Source: Lingula anatina
Lineage: Eukaryota > Brachiopoda > Lingulata > Lingulida > Lingulidae
Direction of reading: 5' to 3'
Length of the DNA stretch: 33,877 bases
NCBI RefSeq assembly: GCF_001039355.2
Contig: NW_019775587.1
Span: 166,517-200,393, forward strand
Each line of letters opens with the position of its first letter. The stretch's first letter is position 1. Below are positions 9,319 to 22,600 of this stretch, piece after piece. Below the pieces are notes generated by a model that saw only the letters and a list, made by a program, of their open reading frames with translations, did no database searches and was not told where the DNA came from. Position numbers and translations under genes: made by a program.

Positions 9319-11260
9319 TCGTAAATAATCTATACTTTTTTAATGAGGCAAGGAAACGAATAATATACTCACATCTTTGGGTCACTTTTTCTACAGGTAG
9401 GCGGCAGACATCTTGGCCTGTTTATCTTACACGGTTATTGTAAAGTATGCCATTCCTTCCCTGTCGACGTATTATCTTATAATAATAATAATCCACTTTA
9501 AAATTCTAAAAATACATTAGATTTGTTCTAAATTCATTAAAAATCTAATATTTTTCACAAAACTCCGTCTTTTTATCTGTTTTGTTAGATAAGCATTTAA
9601 TTACTTTAACTTTCCTTGTCAAATCAAGGGGGCGATACTCCAACTTGAGAACAGCAAAGGGTCACGTGACGGCGAGTGACGTTCTTCTGGCAATCAACAA
9701 GGATCGGCCATTTTGACGAAAGGGGATTACTTCGTGCACACGTTTTCTTTTACATTTTATCCGTAGAATAGATCCAAGGACTGAGACACAGTTTATGAGA
9801 AGAAGCTCGTAGGATGTTAGAAGTTCGGTGGAGCTGGTTGGTGGCTGGGGCCCTTATTATTGCCTGTTTGAACCCCGGCTCAGGTAAGAGTTGTACCGTT
9901 TTCGGACTTGTTGTCAGACAGCGAAAGAAACTTGACTGGACTTTGATACCGTTACCTTTTAACGTCGTGTTTGATAGTTTCTTTTGTATTTATGTTGTCA
10001 TACATGCTTGAGTGTTTGGATATTTTTATAGGAATACAGGATATTACATCTGTTAAATCAAAATTCATACGAAGGACGTGTTTGTTGTGTGATCTTTTTC
10101 ATAACTCTTAGACGGGCACTGTCGGTGTAAATATAACACATAACGTATCGAACTAACCGATAGTTACAAACAATGATTACATCTGTAACTTCAGCTTGTT
10201 TTAAAGAAAAATTTGAATATTCTTTCTTTGGGTTGTATTTTGGCTTGGTTCCTCAAAAGGTCACCCCGTGCTTTAGTTTTGCAATGTTAGACTCTAGAGC
10301 ACGTGTTTAGGTTATGTGTGTTTACTTTATTATTATCATCTTTTGCGAAGAAATAAAAACAAATGTCAGAATTTTTTCACATTGAGCTTTGGGATAATTT
10401 GATTTCATTTTTAAAAGTACAAGTGGCGAAGACTGACGTCCATTTTCATTACATAGTCCTGATTTATAAATTATCGCTGATCACACAGTTCTGATAAAAT
10501 ATTTGAATAAGGTTTATAGGAAAAGCTCAAGTTAATGGAAAGATTAAGTCTCACAACTATTTCCTAGCTTGATGTAGGTAAAATAATTGGGTATTGTCTA
10601 GGACACAGAAAAGATCAATGCTACATTGATCTTTAACTTTGTTTCTCCTGCACATACTGAATATCAGGTTTATTTGACTCGACACATGGTATTTTGGATG
10701 CTTTTTTTTTTGTCTTTTTCGTAATGTTAAGAGCTGTCACACAATGTCTCAAAGAACTTCTGTAATTGCTTACCTTTTCTATGGGATGACATACCATAAT
10801 GAGCGCCAATTTTATATATGACATGTTTAGAGTGAACAGTGTTGTCTGTTACTTTTTAGGTATTCAACTCAAGTGTGATACAGAGGGTCTTTGTTATAAG
10901 AATAGTGTCAGGTTGTAGCTGGGAGTCCATCCTTAGTAATTTAACACTCCATTGAATAATTCTCTGGCTCGAAGTAGGGGATTACTGTTTTTAAAAAATG
11001 GGTTGTTTCAGGTAGACAGAGATTTAAACGGGATTGTTGTGGGGGTTATACTTTTTCTTTTTCAATAAATTACAAAAGCAATTTTTAATCTACGATAAAA
11101 GATGGATAGGCCAGATCCTATGATTAGTTGACACAGGAATCACTATTTTACTGTTATTTATTATACTTAATTAAATGACAAAGTTTTTGAAGTAGGAGGG
11201 AATTCTGTCACTAAGATATGTTGTGGACCAAAATGTCCTTCCTCTCTCTTTAATTTTGAC
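9319..11260. repeat. Block A, copy 2 (other allele)
   Basis: Second copy of 7376-9317, offset 1943. It again contains the promoter motifs, the upstream ORF (9795-9812) and exon 1. It runs without interruption into block B copy 1, so 9319-14156 is one contiguous haplotype. Confidence 0.93.
9814..9883 (+). CDS. CLSTN: Calsyntenin exon 1, allele copy 2
   Basis: Identical in coding sequence and splice donor to 7871-7940. It encodes the same signal peptide and ends in phase 1 at GTAAGA (9884). Because it sits in a segment that restarts after an N, I read it as the second allele of exon 1, not as an alternative first exon or a second gene. A genuine alternative promoter/first-exon duplication would be the competing reading, but the near-identity of the surrounding 1.9 kb of intron and promoter argues against it. 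Confidence 0.85.
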
Positions 11261-14156
11261 AACATTTACTAGTATTATGTTTTACAGTACCGGATATTTT
11301 CGATAATAATGAAAAGTCTGCCTGAGAAATAGATTAAGGATTTGTCGCCAGAGTAGGACTCCAGACTAGTGAAAGCTCCTTTAGCTAGATTAAAACTATT
11401 TTTGATGAGAGCATTGTGCAGTTGCTTAGTCTGCATCTTACATATTTTTTGTTTACCTTTGTAAAAAAAAAAAAATCGCAAGAGGCCATAGCCATTTTAT
11501 GTAAGCTGAACATACAGTTGAGGCCATACAGTTGAATGCACATATCCTATTAGTTGACTTTATTTTTATTTTTTAGGGTAGGGGTATTATTATCCGTGAT
11601 CACAACTGTACCATATCCATTGTTCTTAGATTTATACCTGAAAAAATACAGAAGACATCTGCCTCAGCTTGATGGGGTCTTGTTTGCAGCAAACGGACCA
11701 GAAAATGTCAAATTGTCCTTTATGGGCTTCTATTCCCTCCCTCCCATGCCATAGAAATTTATGGGTCTCGCTCACCATCTGTCACCAGGCTTCTTATAGT
11801 AATGGACTTGTTATAAATGTAAGAGCTTTGTTTCCCCAAACACATTACCTGTTTGAAAGGGGCCAGATTATTTCACATTGGTCATGTGATGGACGTTAAG
11901 GAATTTAAATAGCCCCCTTGAATTAATTTGTGTGTATGTACAGAGACTAGTGACCAGCAGGTCTTGGTCATTGGTGTTAATGCTGTGGACGTGGTATGTT
12001 TGTTTATGAAAAGTCATGGTTAATTACCCCCCCCCCCCCTTTATCCATTCTACTTTCGTAACTTTTTTGTGATCAATGGATAATTTTTGTACAACATGAA
12101 AGGTGATTTACGTTATATTAAAATGGGACGATACACTAAAGAAATTGCTTGTAAATTTTTTTTTTTTTTACTTAAATTTTGGCAACGTGTGGAGTCTGTG
12201 AGCTCAGAATATAGTATGATGAATTGTGACAAAAGTTCTGTGATATCAGTAGACACAAAGCAGATGTGTTTTAAGACCAAAGCAAGATTATGGTAATAAA
12301 GTCACCGATGAACAGATATTGTGAAATTCAAAGATTACGCCACTACATATCAACTATCTGTCAAACATGTTGTAAGATAAGATGGCAAGCGTGGCACCGT
12401 TTGCATGAATTTTGTTTTTGCTGGTGTGCTTGAAATATAAAACAAATCAAAATTTTAAGCTTTTGTCCAAGTAGCGAAATTATTTAAGCTGATTGTTTTC
12501 ATTCACCAAAAATGAAATAATTTGTAATCACTAGGTAGAATTTTACCATGTAGCAAAAAAAAAAAAAGAAGAGATGGCAAGATATCAACTCACTTAACAT
12601 AATTCAGGTATGTTTATATTGGCACTGTTAATGGTGGACTTTGATAAGCTGTAGTATATCTCTCAGGTATGATGATAAACTTAGATATTACCTGTATAGA
12701 GGGGGGAAAGTACTTTTGACTGGGCAAAGTTCACACTGCGTGACTAAGGAAGGAAACATTCACACGGACGGGACTTTTTGTGCTCTTTAACCCTATTGTA
12801 TTATTTGTTATAAAGGCTCGTTCACAACTAGATCATCTTAGATCAGAAATTGATTGAAAACTTGCTGAACAATGCGTCCTCAGAGATGTGCTATTTATAT
12901 TACACCATAAGGAGTCTACTGTGTGTGGTCAAGCAATCGAATTTCCTTCGGGGATGTGGGGGGAGGGGTATGCAGTAGCGTAGAGTTCTGTGGCACCAGT
13001 CACACTTCATTTGATGAAAAAATAAACCTGGTCAGGGAGACAATAATAAACCTAGCCGTTGGTTTATTACGATCATTCAGAAAAGGCTACTGCTGGGCTG
13101 GTAACTTTCGTGATGACTACGTAGCAAACTGATAACCCTAGGAATACAACTTTTGCTTATGGAGAACCAGATTTGTTTGCATGTTGGATGCTGTGTGAAT
13201 GTTCCTTCTGACTAAGTGCACCTGCCTCAGAAGGGACTAATAGGGATCATCAAGCTATGGTGAAATCAGGTTGTTGTGGTACAAAGTACACGTGGTGTCC
13301 CCAGGTGCAACCTGATTTTACCTTTTGGTACAGATACTGGATAGCAAACCAGTATCAAATAGTTGTTGACAACTTGTTTCAGAGGAATATTTTCCTTCAG
13401 TTGTCTTCTTCTGTTGGTTTTTGTCGTGAGTTATCTAAAAAGCAAATGTCACAGAAGGAAAATAATTTAAAAACAGAATACCTATAGCTCTGCAAAAATG
13501 AAAAAAAAATCAAAGTCAATGGTTCATAAGTAAATCATTTAAGATTTTATAAATGAACTATGGAAATCTCCCTTTTTTATTTGTTTTTATTTTTGGAAAA
13601 TGCTGGTTGAATTTTTACTTTTTACACTTGTTGTACATTTTTCATAGGCAAGTGTTGTATTTTGAGATGAAGGGCTTGTTCAATAGATGTAGTTCATCTT
13701 GTTTAGTAGTTCATCTTGTCAATATTCCTGAAACACCCAACTGAATGCCAGCAGTAAAGATAAAGGAAATTGGCTTTCTTACCTAGAAGGAAGACTGGTG
13801 GAAAGAGAACAAATGTGAAGCCTTTCAGAATAAGCAAGCGGAAGACACTATCAGAATCTATTTGAGGGTTATGTGTGGTTATGATTGTTATATTACCATT
13901 AAAAAGATGCGACTCGACCTTAGGGTCTTACAGCAATATGTACCTCTGGCCCATAACCTGTGCCTCATACTGTAGAAACTTGAAAATTTGAAGGTCTAGA
14001 AAATTTTTTCAGAAGGGAGTTCTCCACTTACATTTTTTCTTTTTTCTTTTTTTTTTCACTGAGAAAATGGACCTCTGTATAATTTTTAAAAGTTCTTCAC
14101 CTAATATGGACATGTCGGATTCAGGGATTTTCAAATATATATATATTTTTTAATTT
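11169..14156. repeat. Block B, copy 1 (CLSTN intron 1)
   Basis: Paired with 14158-17187. It is intronic, with C13 (12027-12039), several A/T homopolymers and a pair of hairpins near 13259-13356. Copies differ by SNPs, homopolymer lengths and small indels; for example about 24 bases near 14518 are absent near 11530. I see no convincing gene. Confidence 0.92.
13259..13356. other. Two adjacent intronic hairpins
   Basis: GGTGAAATCAGGTTG (13259-13273) pairs with CAACCTGATTTTACC (13308-13322) with one mismatch. It is followed by a perfect 8-bp stem GATACTGG/CCAGTATC (13333-13340 and 13349-13356). The same structures occur in the other allele near 16285-16383. The loop of the first stem is 34 nt, too loose for a typical pre-miRNA. 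A small eroded transposon is possible. Confidence 0.45.
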
Positions 14157-14157
14157 N
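14157..14157. other. Single-N contig join 2
   Basis: The sequence jumps back about 2.99 kb. The contig after the N begins with 92 bases identical to the last 92 bases before the first N (9226-9317), including an allele-specific T where the intervening haplotype has A. Confidence 0.97.
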
Positions 14158-17100
14158 TATTAAATGACAAAGTTTTTGAAGTAGGAGGGAATTCTGTCAC
14201 TAAGATATGTTGTGGACCAAAATGTCCTTCCTCTCTCTTTAATTTTGACTTCATTCACTAGTATTATGTTTTACAGTACCGGATATTTTCGATAATAATG
14301 AAAAGTCTGCCTGAGAAATAGATTAAGGATTTGTCGCCAGAGTAAGACTCCAGACTAGTGAAAGCTCCTTTAGCTAGATTAAAACTATTTTTGATGAGAG
14401 CATTGTGCAGTTGCTTAGTCTGCATCTTACATATTTTTTGTTTACCTTTGTAAAAAAAAAAATCGCAAGAGGCCATAGCCATTTTATGTAAGCTGAACAT
14501 ACAGTTGAGGCCATATAGATTCCTATTGATATAACAGTTTTAGTGAATGCACACATCCTATTAGTTGACTTTATTTTTATTTTTTAGGGTAGGGGGTATT
14601 ATTATCCGTGATCACAACTGTACCATATCCATTGTTCTTAGATTTATACCTGAAAAAATACAGAAGACATCTGCCTCAGCTTGATGGGGTCTTGTTTGCA
14701 GCAAACGGACCAGAAAATGTCAAATTGTCCTTTATGGGCTTCTATTCCCTCCCTCCCATGCCATAGAAATTTATGGGTCTCACTCACCATCTGTCACCAG
14801 GCTTCTTATAGTAATGGACTTGTTATAAATGTAAGAGCTTTGTTCCCCCAAACACATTACCTGTTTGAAAGGGGCCAGATTATTTCACATTGGTCATGTG
14901 ATGGACGTTAAGGAATTTAAATAGCCCCCTTGAATTAATTTGTGTGTATATACAGAGACTAGTGACCAGCAGGTCTTGGTCATTGGTGTTAATGCTGTGG
15001 ACGTGGTATGTTTGTTTATGAAAAGTCATGGTTAATTCGCCCCCCCCCCCTTTATCCATTCTACTTTCGTGACTTTTTTGTGATCAATGGATAATTTTCG
15101 TACAACATGAAAGGTGATTTACGTTATATTAAAATGGGACGATACACTAAAGAAATTGCTTGTAAAAATTTTTTTTTTTTTTTTACTTAAATTTTGGCAA
15201 CGTGTGGAGTCTGTGAGCTCAGAAAATAGTATGATGAATTGGTGAATTGTGACAGAAGTTCTGTGATATCAGTAGACACAAAGCAGATGTGTTTTAAGAC
15301 CAAAGCAAGATTATGGTAATAAAGTCACCGATGAACAGATATTGTGAAATTCAAAGATTATGCCACTACATATCAACTATCTGTCAAACATGTTGTAAGA
15401 TAAGATGGCAAGCGTGGTACCGTTTGCATGAATTTTGTTTTTGCTGGTGTGCTTGAAATATAAAACAAATCAAAATTTTAAGCTTTTGTCCAAGTAGCGA
15501 AAATTATTTAAGCTGATTGTTTTCATTCACCAAAAATGAAATTATTTGTAATCACTAGGTAGAATTTTACCATGTAGCAAAAAAAAAAAAAAGAAGAGAT
15601 GGCAAGATATCAACTCACTTAACATAATTCAGGTATGTTTATATTGGCACTGTTAACGATGGACTTTGATAAGCTGTAGTATATCTCTCAGGTATGATGA
15701 TAAACTTAGATATTACCTGTATAGAGGGGGGAAAGTACTTTTGACTGGGCAAAGTTCACACTGCGTGACTAAGGAAGGAAACATTCACACGGACGGGACT
15801 TTTTGTGCTCTTTAACCCTATTGTATTATTTGTTATAAAGGCTCGTTCACAACTAGACCATCTTAGATCAGAAATTAATTGAAAACTTGCTGAACAATGC
15901 GTCCTCAGAGATGTGCTATTTATATTACACCATAAGGAGCCTACTGTGTGTGGTCAAGCAATCGAATTTCCTTCGGAGATGTGGGGGGAGGGGTATGCAG
16001 TAGCGTAGAGTTCTGTGGCACCAGTCACACTTCATTTGATGAAAAAATAAACCTGGTCAGGGAGACATTAATAAGCCTAGCCATTGGTTTTAGTACGATA
16101 ATTCAGAAAAGGCTACTGCTGGGCTGGTAACTTTCGTGATGACTACGTAGCAAACTGATAACCCTAGGAATACAACTTTTGCTTATGGAGAACCAGATTT
16201 GTTTGCATGTTGGATGCTGTGTGAATGTTCCTTCTGACTAAGTGCATCTGCCTCAGAAGGGACTAATAGGGATCATCAAGCTGTGGTGAAATCAGGTTGT
16301 TGTGGTACAAAGTACACGTGGTGTCCCCAGGTGCAACCTGATTTTACCTTTTGGTACAGATACTGGATAGCAAACCAGTATCAAATAGTTGTTGACAACT
16401 CGTTTCAGAGGAATATTTTCCTTCAGTTGTCTTCTTCTGTTGGTTTTTGTCGTGAGTTATCTAAAAAGCAAATGTCACAGAAGGAAAATAATTTAAAAAC
16501 AGAATACCTATAGCTCTGCAAAAATGAAAAAAAAAATCAAAGTCAGTGGTTCATAAGTAAATCATTTAAGATTTTATAAATGAACTATGGAAATCTCCCT
16601 TTTTTTATTTGTTTTTATTTTTGGAAAATGCTGGTTGAATTTTTACTTTTTACACTTGTTGTACATTTTTCATAGGCAAGTGTTGTATTTTGAGATGAAG
16701 GGCTTGTTCAATAGATGTAAATTGTTTAGTAGTTCATCTTGTCAATATTCCTGAAACACCCAACTGAATGCCAGCAGTAAAGATAAAGGAAATTGGCTTT
16801 CTTACCTAGAAGGAAGACTCTGGTGGAAAGAGAACAAATGTGAAGCCTTTCAGAATAAGCAAGCGGAAGACACTATCAGAATCTATTTGAGGGTTATGTG
16901 TGGTTATGATTGTTATATTACCATTAAAAAGATGCGACTCGACCTTAGGGTCTTACAGCAATATGTACCTCTGGCCCATAACAACAACCTGTGCCTCATA
17001 CTGTAGAAACTTGAAAATTTGAAGGTCTAGAAAATTTTTTCAGAAGGGAGTTCTCCACTTACATTTTTTCTTTTTTCTTTTTTTTTTCACTGAGAAAATG

Positions 17101-17187
17101 GACCTCTGTATAATTTTTAAAAGTTCTTCACCTAATATGGACATGGCGGATTCAGGGATTTTCAAATATATATATATTTTTTAATTG
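14158..17187. repeat. Block B, copy 2 (CLSTN intron 1, other allele)
   Basis: Second copy of 11169-14156, aligning from TTAAATGAC (14160 to 11171) through the AATT before 17187. It contains C11 at 15040-15050 versus C13 in copy 1, and the extra bases around 14518. No gene seen. It continues seamlessly into unique intron sequence. Confidence 0.92.
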
Positions 17188-19407
17188 TTTTTTTTTTTTT
17201 CTGTATGCAAGACAAAGATTGTCATTTGATTAAGGGAGGATTATTTTTATGGCTTCGATAATAGCCAGTTGGTGCTTTCTATAGGCGTTATGTTTAGGAC
17301 CTGATTATCAGACTAAGCATTCGTTGGCTTCGGTGAAAGTGAACACCTCTGATGTCTTCAGACAATGAATCTGTACTCTGCAGTTATGAAATGTTGGTTT
17401 CGCTGGTTGTGAAACAAATTGATTGCTTTAACAGTGTCAGCCACAGAAATGGATTTTTGGTTGCGTTGAGTTCTCACGTGTTGTCTTCTTAGAAAACAGC
17501 GAAGCCACATTTTTGTGAAAAATCTCAAAGGGCTGGAAGTGAACCATAGGTATAGCTTCATCAGAGGAAGTTGAGCTTCAATTTATGAACCAAAGGAGGC
17601 AAATTTCAAGCATCTAAAATAGTTATGACACAATCACGGAACATTGACAATGTCCAAAAACCATAATTCCTGTTAGAGAGAACTAAAGGGAAAAACCACT
17701 TCTGTGTGTTTCAGGGTAAAAAGTAATTGTCTCTTATAGCTTAGTGTCTGTCTGGCAATAATATTTGAATCAAGTCGTTTTTCAATTTGTAAGCAGTCTG
17801 AACATAGAAGTAAGTGGTGTTGGATTGAAAGATGATTAATAAATGGCATGTTGCAACTGATTATCACGAACCTTTTTCTAAAGTATATATTGTATGTAGG
17901 TCAACTGTCCTATGGGGTGTCATTTGGCTGTTTCAAAATGATTGTGCCTGTCAAAAAGTCCAGAATGGGATTATTTTTTCAGTACTTTATTCATCTTTAC
18001 ATAATTTTGAATTTTTCCTTTTTTTGGGGGGGAGGGGGGGGGGCAGAAAGATATGAACCAACAATACGTATGGGGAATTTCAAAAAGTGGGAAATAAAGT
18101 CAGTTCTCTTAACAAAAGCCTGACACTACATAGGCTGAAAAAAGTACTCCAACATGACTTTTTTTTCCATATCCGCATATTTAATGAACCTTATGCTGAT
18201 TAAGGTATAATGTGAGAACGCTACAGGAAATAACGAGCGTCAGAAAGTACAAGTGTGATTGGAGGAATTATCATAATAATGGTGTAATGAGATACCAGCG
18301 GTGGTTTCGTGTGACGACTCACCTGAACTAGTATGTTAAAAAAGTTTCTTTAGTAAGGCACTCTTATATAAGGAAGCCGTTTTTATTGCGTAGGTTTGGG
18401 TTTTATTTCTGTCTACATGCCAGGAAGTGTGCCTTTGGGTCTTGGTCTATACTCTTATTATGAAGGGACAGGATAACAATCAACAACCGCCTGTCAGTTG
18501 TTGGACACTGATGGAAAGAGAAGATATCCGAATACCCTTTTGAAATTGCTTGAGACTGTATTGAATAGGAACAGTTCATCGTGTTTGTTTTGCAGTTTTG
18601 ATTTCTGTTATTTTAGTTGCATGTTTGGCCTGGCATTGATTGAAGGTTTTCAAAGCAGAAATGATTAACAAAGAGAGGTTTCAAGCTTTTTCACTCTAGA
18701 GAGACTAAAAGCATAACGATAACTTACCTTAAATGGTGATGGCCTTGTTTTCAAATGAAATAGCTGACTATTATTATATTTTGTATATTATTTGTAGATT
18801 ATATATACCAAACTGAATAAATACTATTTAATCATCCTTTTTATCTCAGTATAAAATCATGTTCATGTGTATCAATTAAAATGAAAAGTTCAAATAACTG
18901 TGCATCCTACTTCTTTATCAGAAGAAGTTTTGTGGCTGTTGCTTAAAATCAACTGAAAGAGAACAGCTGTTTTTTCTAGAAGACTGTGTTTCCTGTGTCC
19001 CATTGCCCACGTATAGGATAAATGGCAAAACATGGATTTGTTTTGCACCCCAAAAGTAGCAATAAAGCAGTGGTTGTGTAAATATCTGAAGTTGTTAATA
19101 GGATGTTGTATGGATTCCACATATCTTTGTGGAATATATCTCATGTTTTTTTGTCCACTTGGATTGATCTAATTTAGTAGCCACCCATTGCAGCAGAGGA
19201 AGCAAAATAAATCTGCAGTCAACTTAAATATAGCAGCTTTTAGTCTGTTGTAAATTAAGACATACTTTTTTTACACAAGTTCTTTTGCAGACTGGCTCTT
19301 TAAAATTTTGCCTGAAAAACTTGGCAGAAGTCCCTTTGATTAGCGGTTCAGAATAGTGTGGATAATGATATGCCACAATGACAGAATTGACATTGAAAAA
19401 AGCAGTC
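17188..19407 (+). other. Single-copy stretch of CLSTN intron 1
   Basis: Present once, so here only one allele was retained or both collapsed. It contains a T tract just after 17187 and a G-rich run at 18026-18043 (seven G, an A, ten G). I see no exon, RNA gene or transposon that can be supported. Confidence 0.7.
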
Positions 19408-19410
19408 TTA

Positions 19411-19641
19411 GGCTTCGTTCACATGCAATGTCTATTTTCTATTTTCGGTATGTCTTATGATCACGGTCTGTGCACTGAATATCCCGCGGCGTAATTACTG
19501 GCAGCGCGAGCCAGTTACTATAAGTTACTATAAGTAACTGGCTCGCGCTGCCAGTAATTACGCGGCGGGATATTCAGTGCACAGACCGTGATCATAAGAC
19601 ATACCGAAAATAGAAAATAGACATTGCATGTGAACGAAGCC
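19411..19641. mobile_element. Near-perfect foldback element, PIF/Harbinger-type MITE likely
   Basis: The left arm 19411-19519 and right arm 19533-19641 are 109 bp each and reverse-complementary except at one site (CCCGCGGCG versus CCCGCCGCG). A 13-nt loop separates them. The ends are GGCTTCGTTCACATGC and its complement, flanked on both sides by TTA (19408-19410 and 19642-19644), a 3-bp target-site duplication of the TWA kind used by PIF/Harbinger elements. There is no internal gene. The unit GTTACTATAA is repeated across the loop edge. The near-identity of the arms suggests recent insertion or ongoing arm homogenisation. The superfamily is inferred from TSD length and termini. Confidence 0.82.
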
Positions 19642-22600
19642 TTAATCCTTTCAGAAGGTCAGGCATAAATGGTTATTCGAAAAACCAATTTCAGTGCAAC
19701 TTAAGACTGCTGTGTTAGTTCGACTAGATTCAATAAATGGCCATTAAAACACACTGGGATAGTTCTACTTATACAAAAGGTACTGGTTCAAACGAAATCA
19801 GAGTGCAGCAAAAAGGTGTGCAATTCATGCATAATTTAGTGCGCAGAGTTAATAGAAAACCTTCAAACAACAAAATGGGCCGAGTAATTATTTTCCCCTC
19901 ATCAGATCAATAATGAGGTTGAATAGGAAGAGGGGACCCCTGGGAATTCAGTTGTATATGGGTAAAGCACAACGGACCAAAAGCCACTGTTGGCAATGTG
20001 ATACGAGTGTTTCACAGCAGTGCATCAGGCCACGGACCTACTTATGTCTAAATGATTTTTTGATTTTAATTTATTGAAATGGCCAATATTCATTGATAGA
20101 ATAAATTTTGCCAGGAAAAAAAAAATGGATTTGTTTAAATTCAAAATAACCAGTGTAAAATGATCTTCCATAATTAATATTCTGCATGTAGCATTTGCTA
20201 AAGACAAGATTAAAGTTGAAAACTTAATGTTCAAGTTTCAGGAGCAAGGACTGTGGCTCAGTTTAGATGATCAGTCAGGAAAATAATATGAATAACATGA
20301 AATGCTAAGTGAGAGAGATGGAGAGCGAGAGCTTCTGTTTCGATGAGAAAAATTACAAAAGGGATTACTCATTCAGTGAATCAGTTTGTACTAAAATCAA
20401 TGAGAAATGAAATTGTACAGTACAGGCCAAAGTTTTTTATGAAATAAAATTTACAAATATCAGAAGAAAGTATGGCCTTTTAATGATGGGATAAATAGAA
20501 ATTTGTTTGTAATGAAAACAATGAAAAAAATTCTCTCTTGATTTCTGCAGTTATGGTATTAATTTAGCAGCATCCATATCTATAATCTCCCCATAGTAGT
20601 ATGTGTTGGTAATCAATTGTAGTATCACAAGTCTTATTTAAAAAAATGTGTGGTGGTGGAAAAATACTCCTGACTTCCAAGGTATTAAGGTTTTCCCTAC
20701 ACTTATTCCCCTTAGAACTTAGAAAAAAAAAAGACAAGAAAAGCATGAAATATGACAAAGTAACAGGAATAGATGTCTTTCCTGACTACAGGAGATTGCA
20801 TGTTTGATTCAGATGATTTCATACTTAATGGCTTTCATGCAGACTGCAGAATATACCTAGGCAGTTAAACAATGATGGGTGGTCTCTCCAGCACGCAAAA
20901 ATTCACTTCGAGTCTTTGCACATTGTCATTTTGGTTAAAAAGAAGTAGTACTGGTGTGTGCTTTTAAAAGCGAGGATGTTCTTTGTGTCGTTACAAGGTG
21001 CATTTCGAGTTAATTTTTGATGGCATAATTTAATGCATATTGTCTCAACAATGTGATTATGATCTCTTAACTTTATGAAGCCAAACGAAACAACTCACTT
21101 TTGTTTTTTGTCTAAAACTTTTGTATCAGGGAGGAGGGTTACTAGTATGCCATCTAAAACTTCAGAGATGGAAAGGTGTCACAATAAAATCTTCTGTTGA
21201 AGCATTTGGTATTAAGTTAAAAGTGAAATGTTGCTGATAGATTAGAAATGGGCCTCTGCTGTTCATGTCCAAATCAATACAAAGGGACCTTGTAATATTG
21301 GGTTTTGCATGAGATGAAATAGACAGTTTTCATTTTCCTGAGTTTTTTTCCCCCCAGAATCAGAAAATGTCAAATGTTACATTTTGATTGTGTCACAGTT
21401 TGAGAAGTTGAGAAGTGGTATAAAAACAAGACATTCTCTGTCATGTCATCTTTTTATGTGCTTTGAAAAGGAGTTCAGAGACCACTGAATTTGATCATAT
21501 TTCAAACTGGAATTAGAAAGAAAGAAAAAATGATAAAAATATACCAAGAAACCACCAAGTAAATTGTTGAGTTACAGAAGTTGAATGATATCAGTAAAGC
21601 ATAACTTAGTTCTAGTCTGTCTTAGTCCTGTAATAGGGCATGGCATTTTTTTTTTTTTTTTTTTTTTTGTTTGGCCTAGTGCCTAGCACAAGTTTCTGAC
21701 ATGCTCAAATATACACAGGTTGCCAATAAAAGACCCTACAATTAATTGTCCAGAACTGAGAACAAATTGGTACCTAATTGATAACTGTGTGCTCTTTGCT
21801 AACAAGACAAGCTAGCCCAGCTTGTTTATAATCAGAACCTGCTGTCAAGAAACCTGCATTTTAACCATTTTTAGACTGACAGGTACGATCACACTAGGCA
21901 CATATGGATCGATTAACATGCCTAATAGTATCAGTAGTTGCATTCAGACAAACCACATGTAGAATAGGGTAGGAGAATTTGTATAAGATTGCTTAATCTA
22001 GGAAATTCTGCCCTGAGGTCATCTGAAAGGAATGAGCCAGGGAGTAATGGTTAGGATGATAAAGGACTCCGTCTCTGGCCGGACTGTTGTGGACATGCCA
22101 CTAATGACTATATGAAGAAACCTAACATCTTTTGTCAAGTGAGGAAAACTTCATTTCAAGCAGCTTGAAAGCAAAAACAACATCAAAGTAACTAAATCAG
22201 CCCCAAAGTTAAGTGGAGGAAGTGCCATTTTGGTTGCTATAGCAACACGGACTTGTCTCGCCTAAGATTCTGCAGCTTCTTTATGTTAGCGGATGCAAGG
22301 AAAAGCATGGTCCGTCTTGGTTGAAGGATGGATTACTTTAGAGATTGTCATATGTATGAGTCCATTCGATTGGGACTAAAATGAAATGTTATTGATGTGT
22401 AGAGGGGAGGAGAGAGGGGGGTTATTGTTGTTTCCTTTGGCCTTCTTACTATAATATATTGGGAAGGTTTAAAAAAGAGAAAATGACTGATTTGCTGGAA
22501 CAGGAGAGAGATTATTTTTCAGAGGTATGATGACAATAACCAAAGACAGGTGTGTTGTAAGGTAGACAACAAGGTGCATCCTAATTTACATTTTTAGCCA

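Noticed and set aside
12726-12860. TTCACACTGCGTGAC and GGCTCGTTCACAAC motifs resembling Harbinger termini
   Set aside because: No matching inverted partner or 3-bp target duplication found. Similarity to the 19411 terminus is short.
13259-13356. Pre-miRNA interpretation of the intronic hairpins
   Set aside because: The stems are 15 and 8 bp, and the first has a 34-nt loop; the long, mostly paired arm of about 22 nt or more expected of a pre-miRNA is absent.
18026-18043. G-quadruplex from the G7-A-G10 run
   Set aside because: A low-complexity G run can satisfy a quadruplex pattern, but nothing links it to a gene boundary or promoter. Treated as simple sequence.
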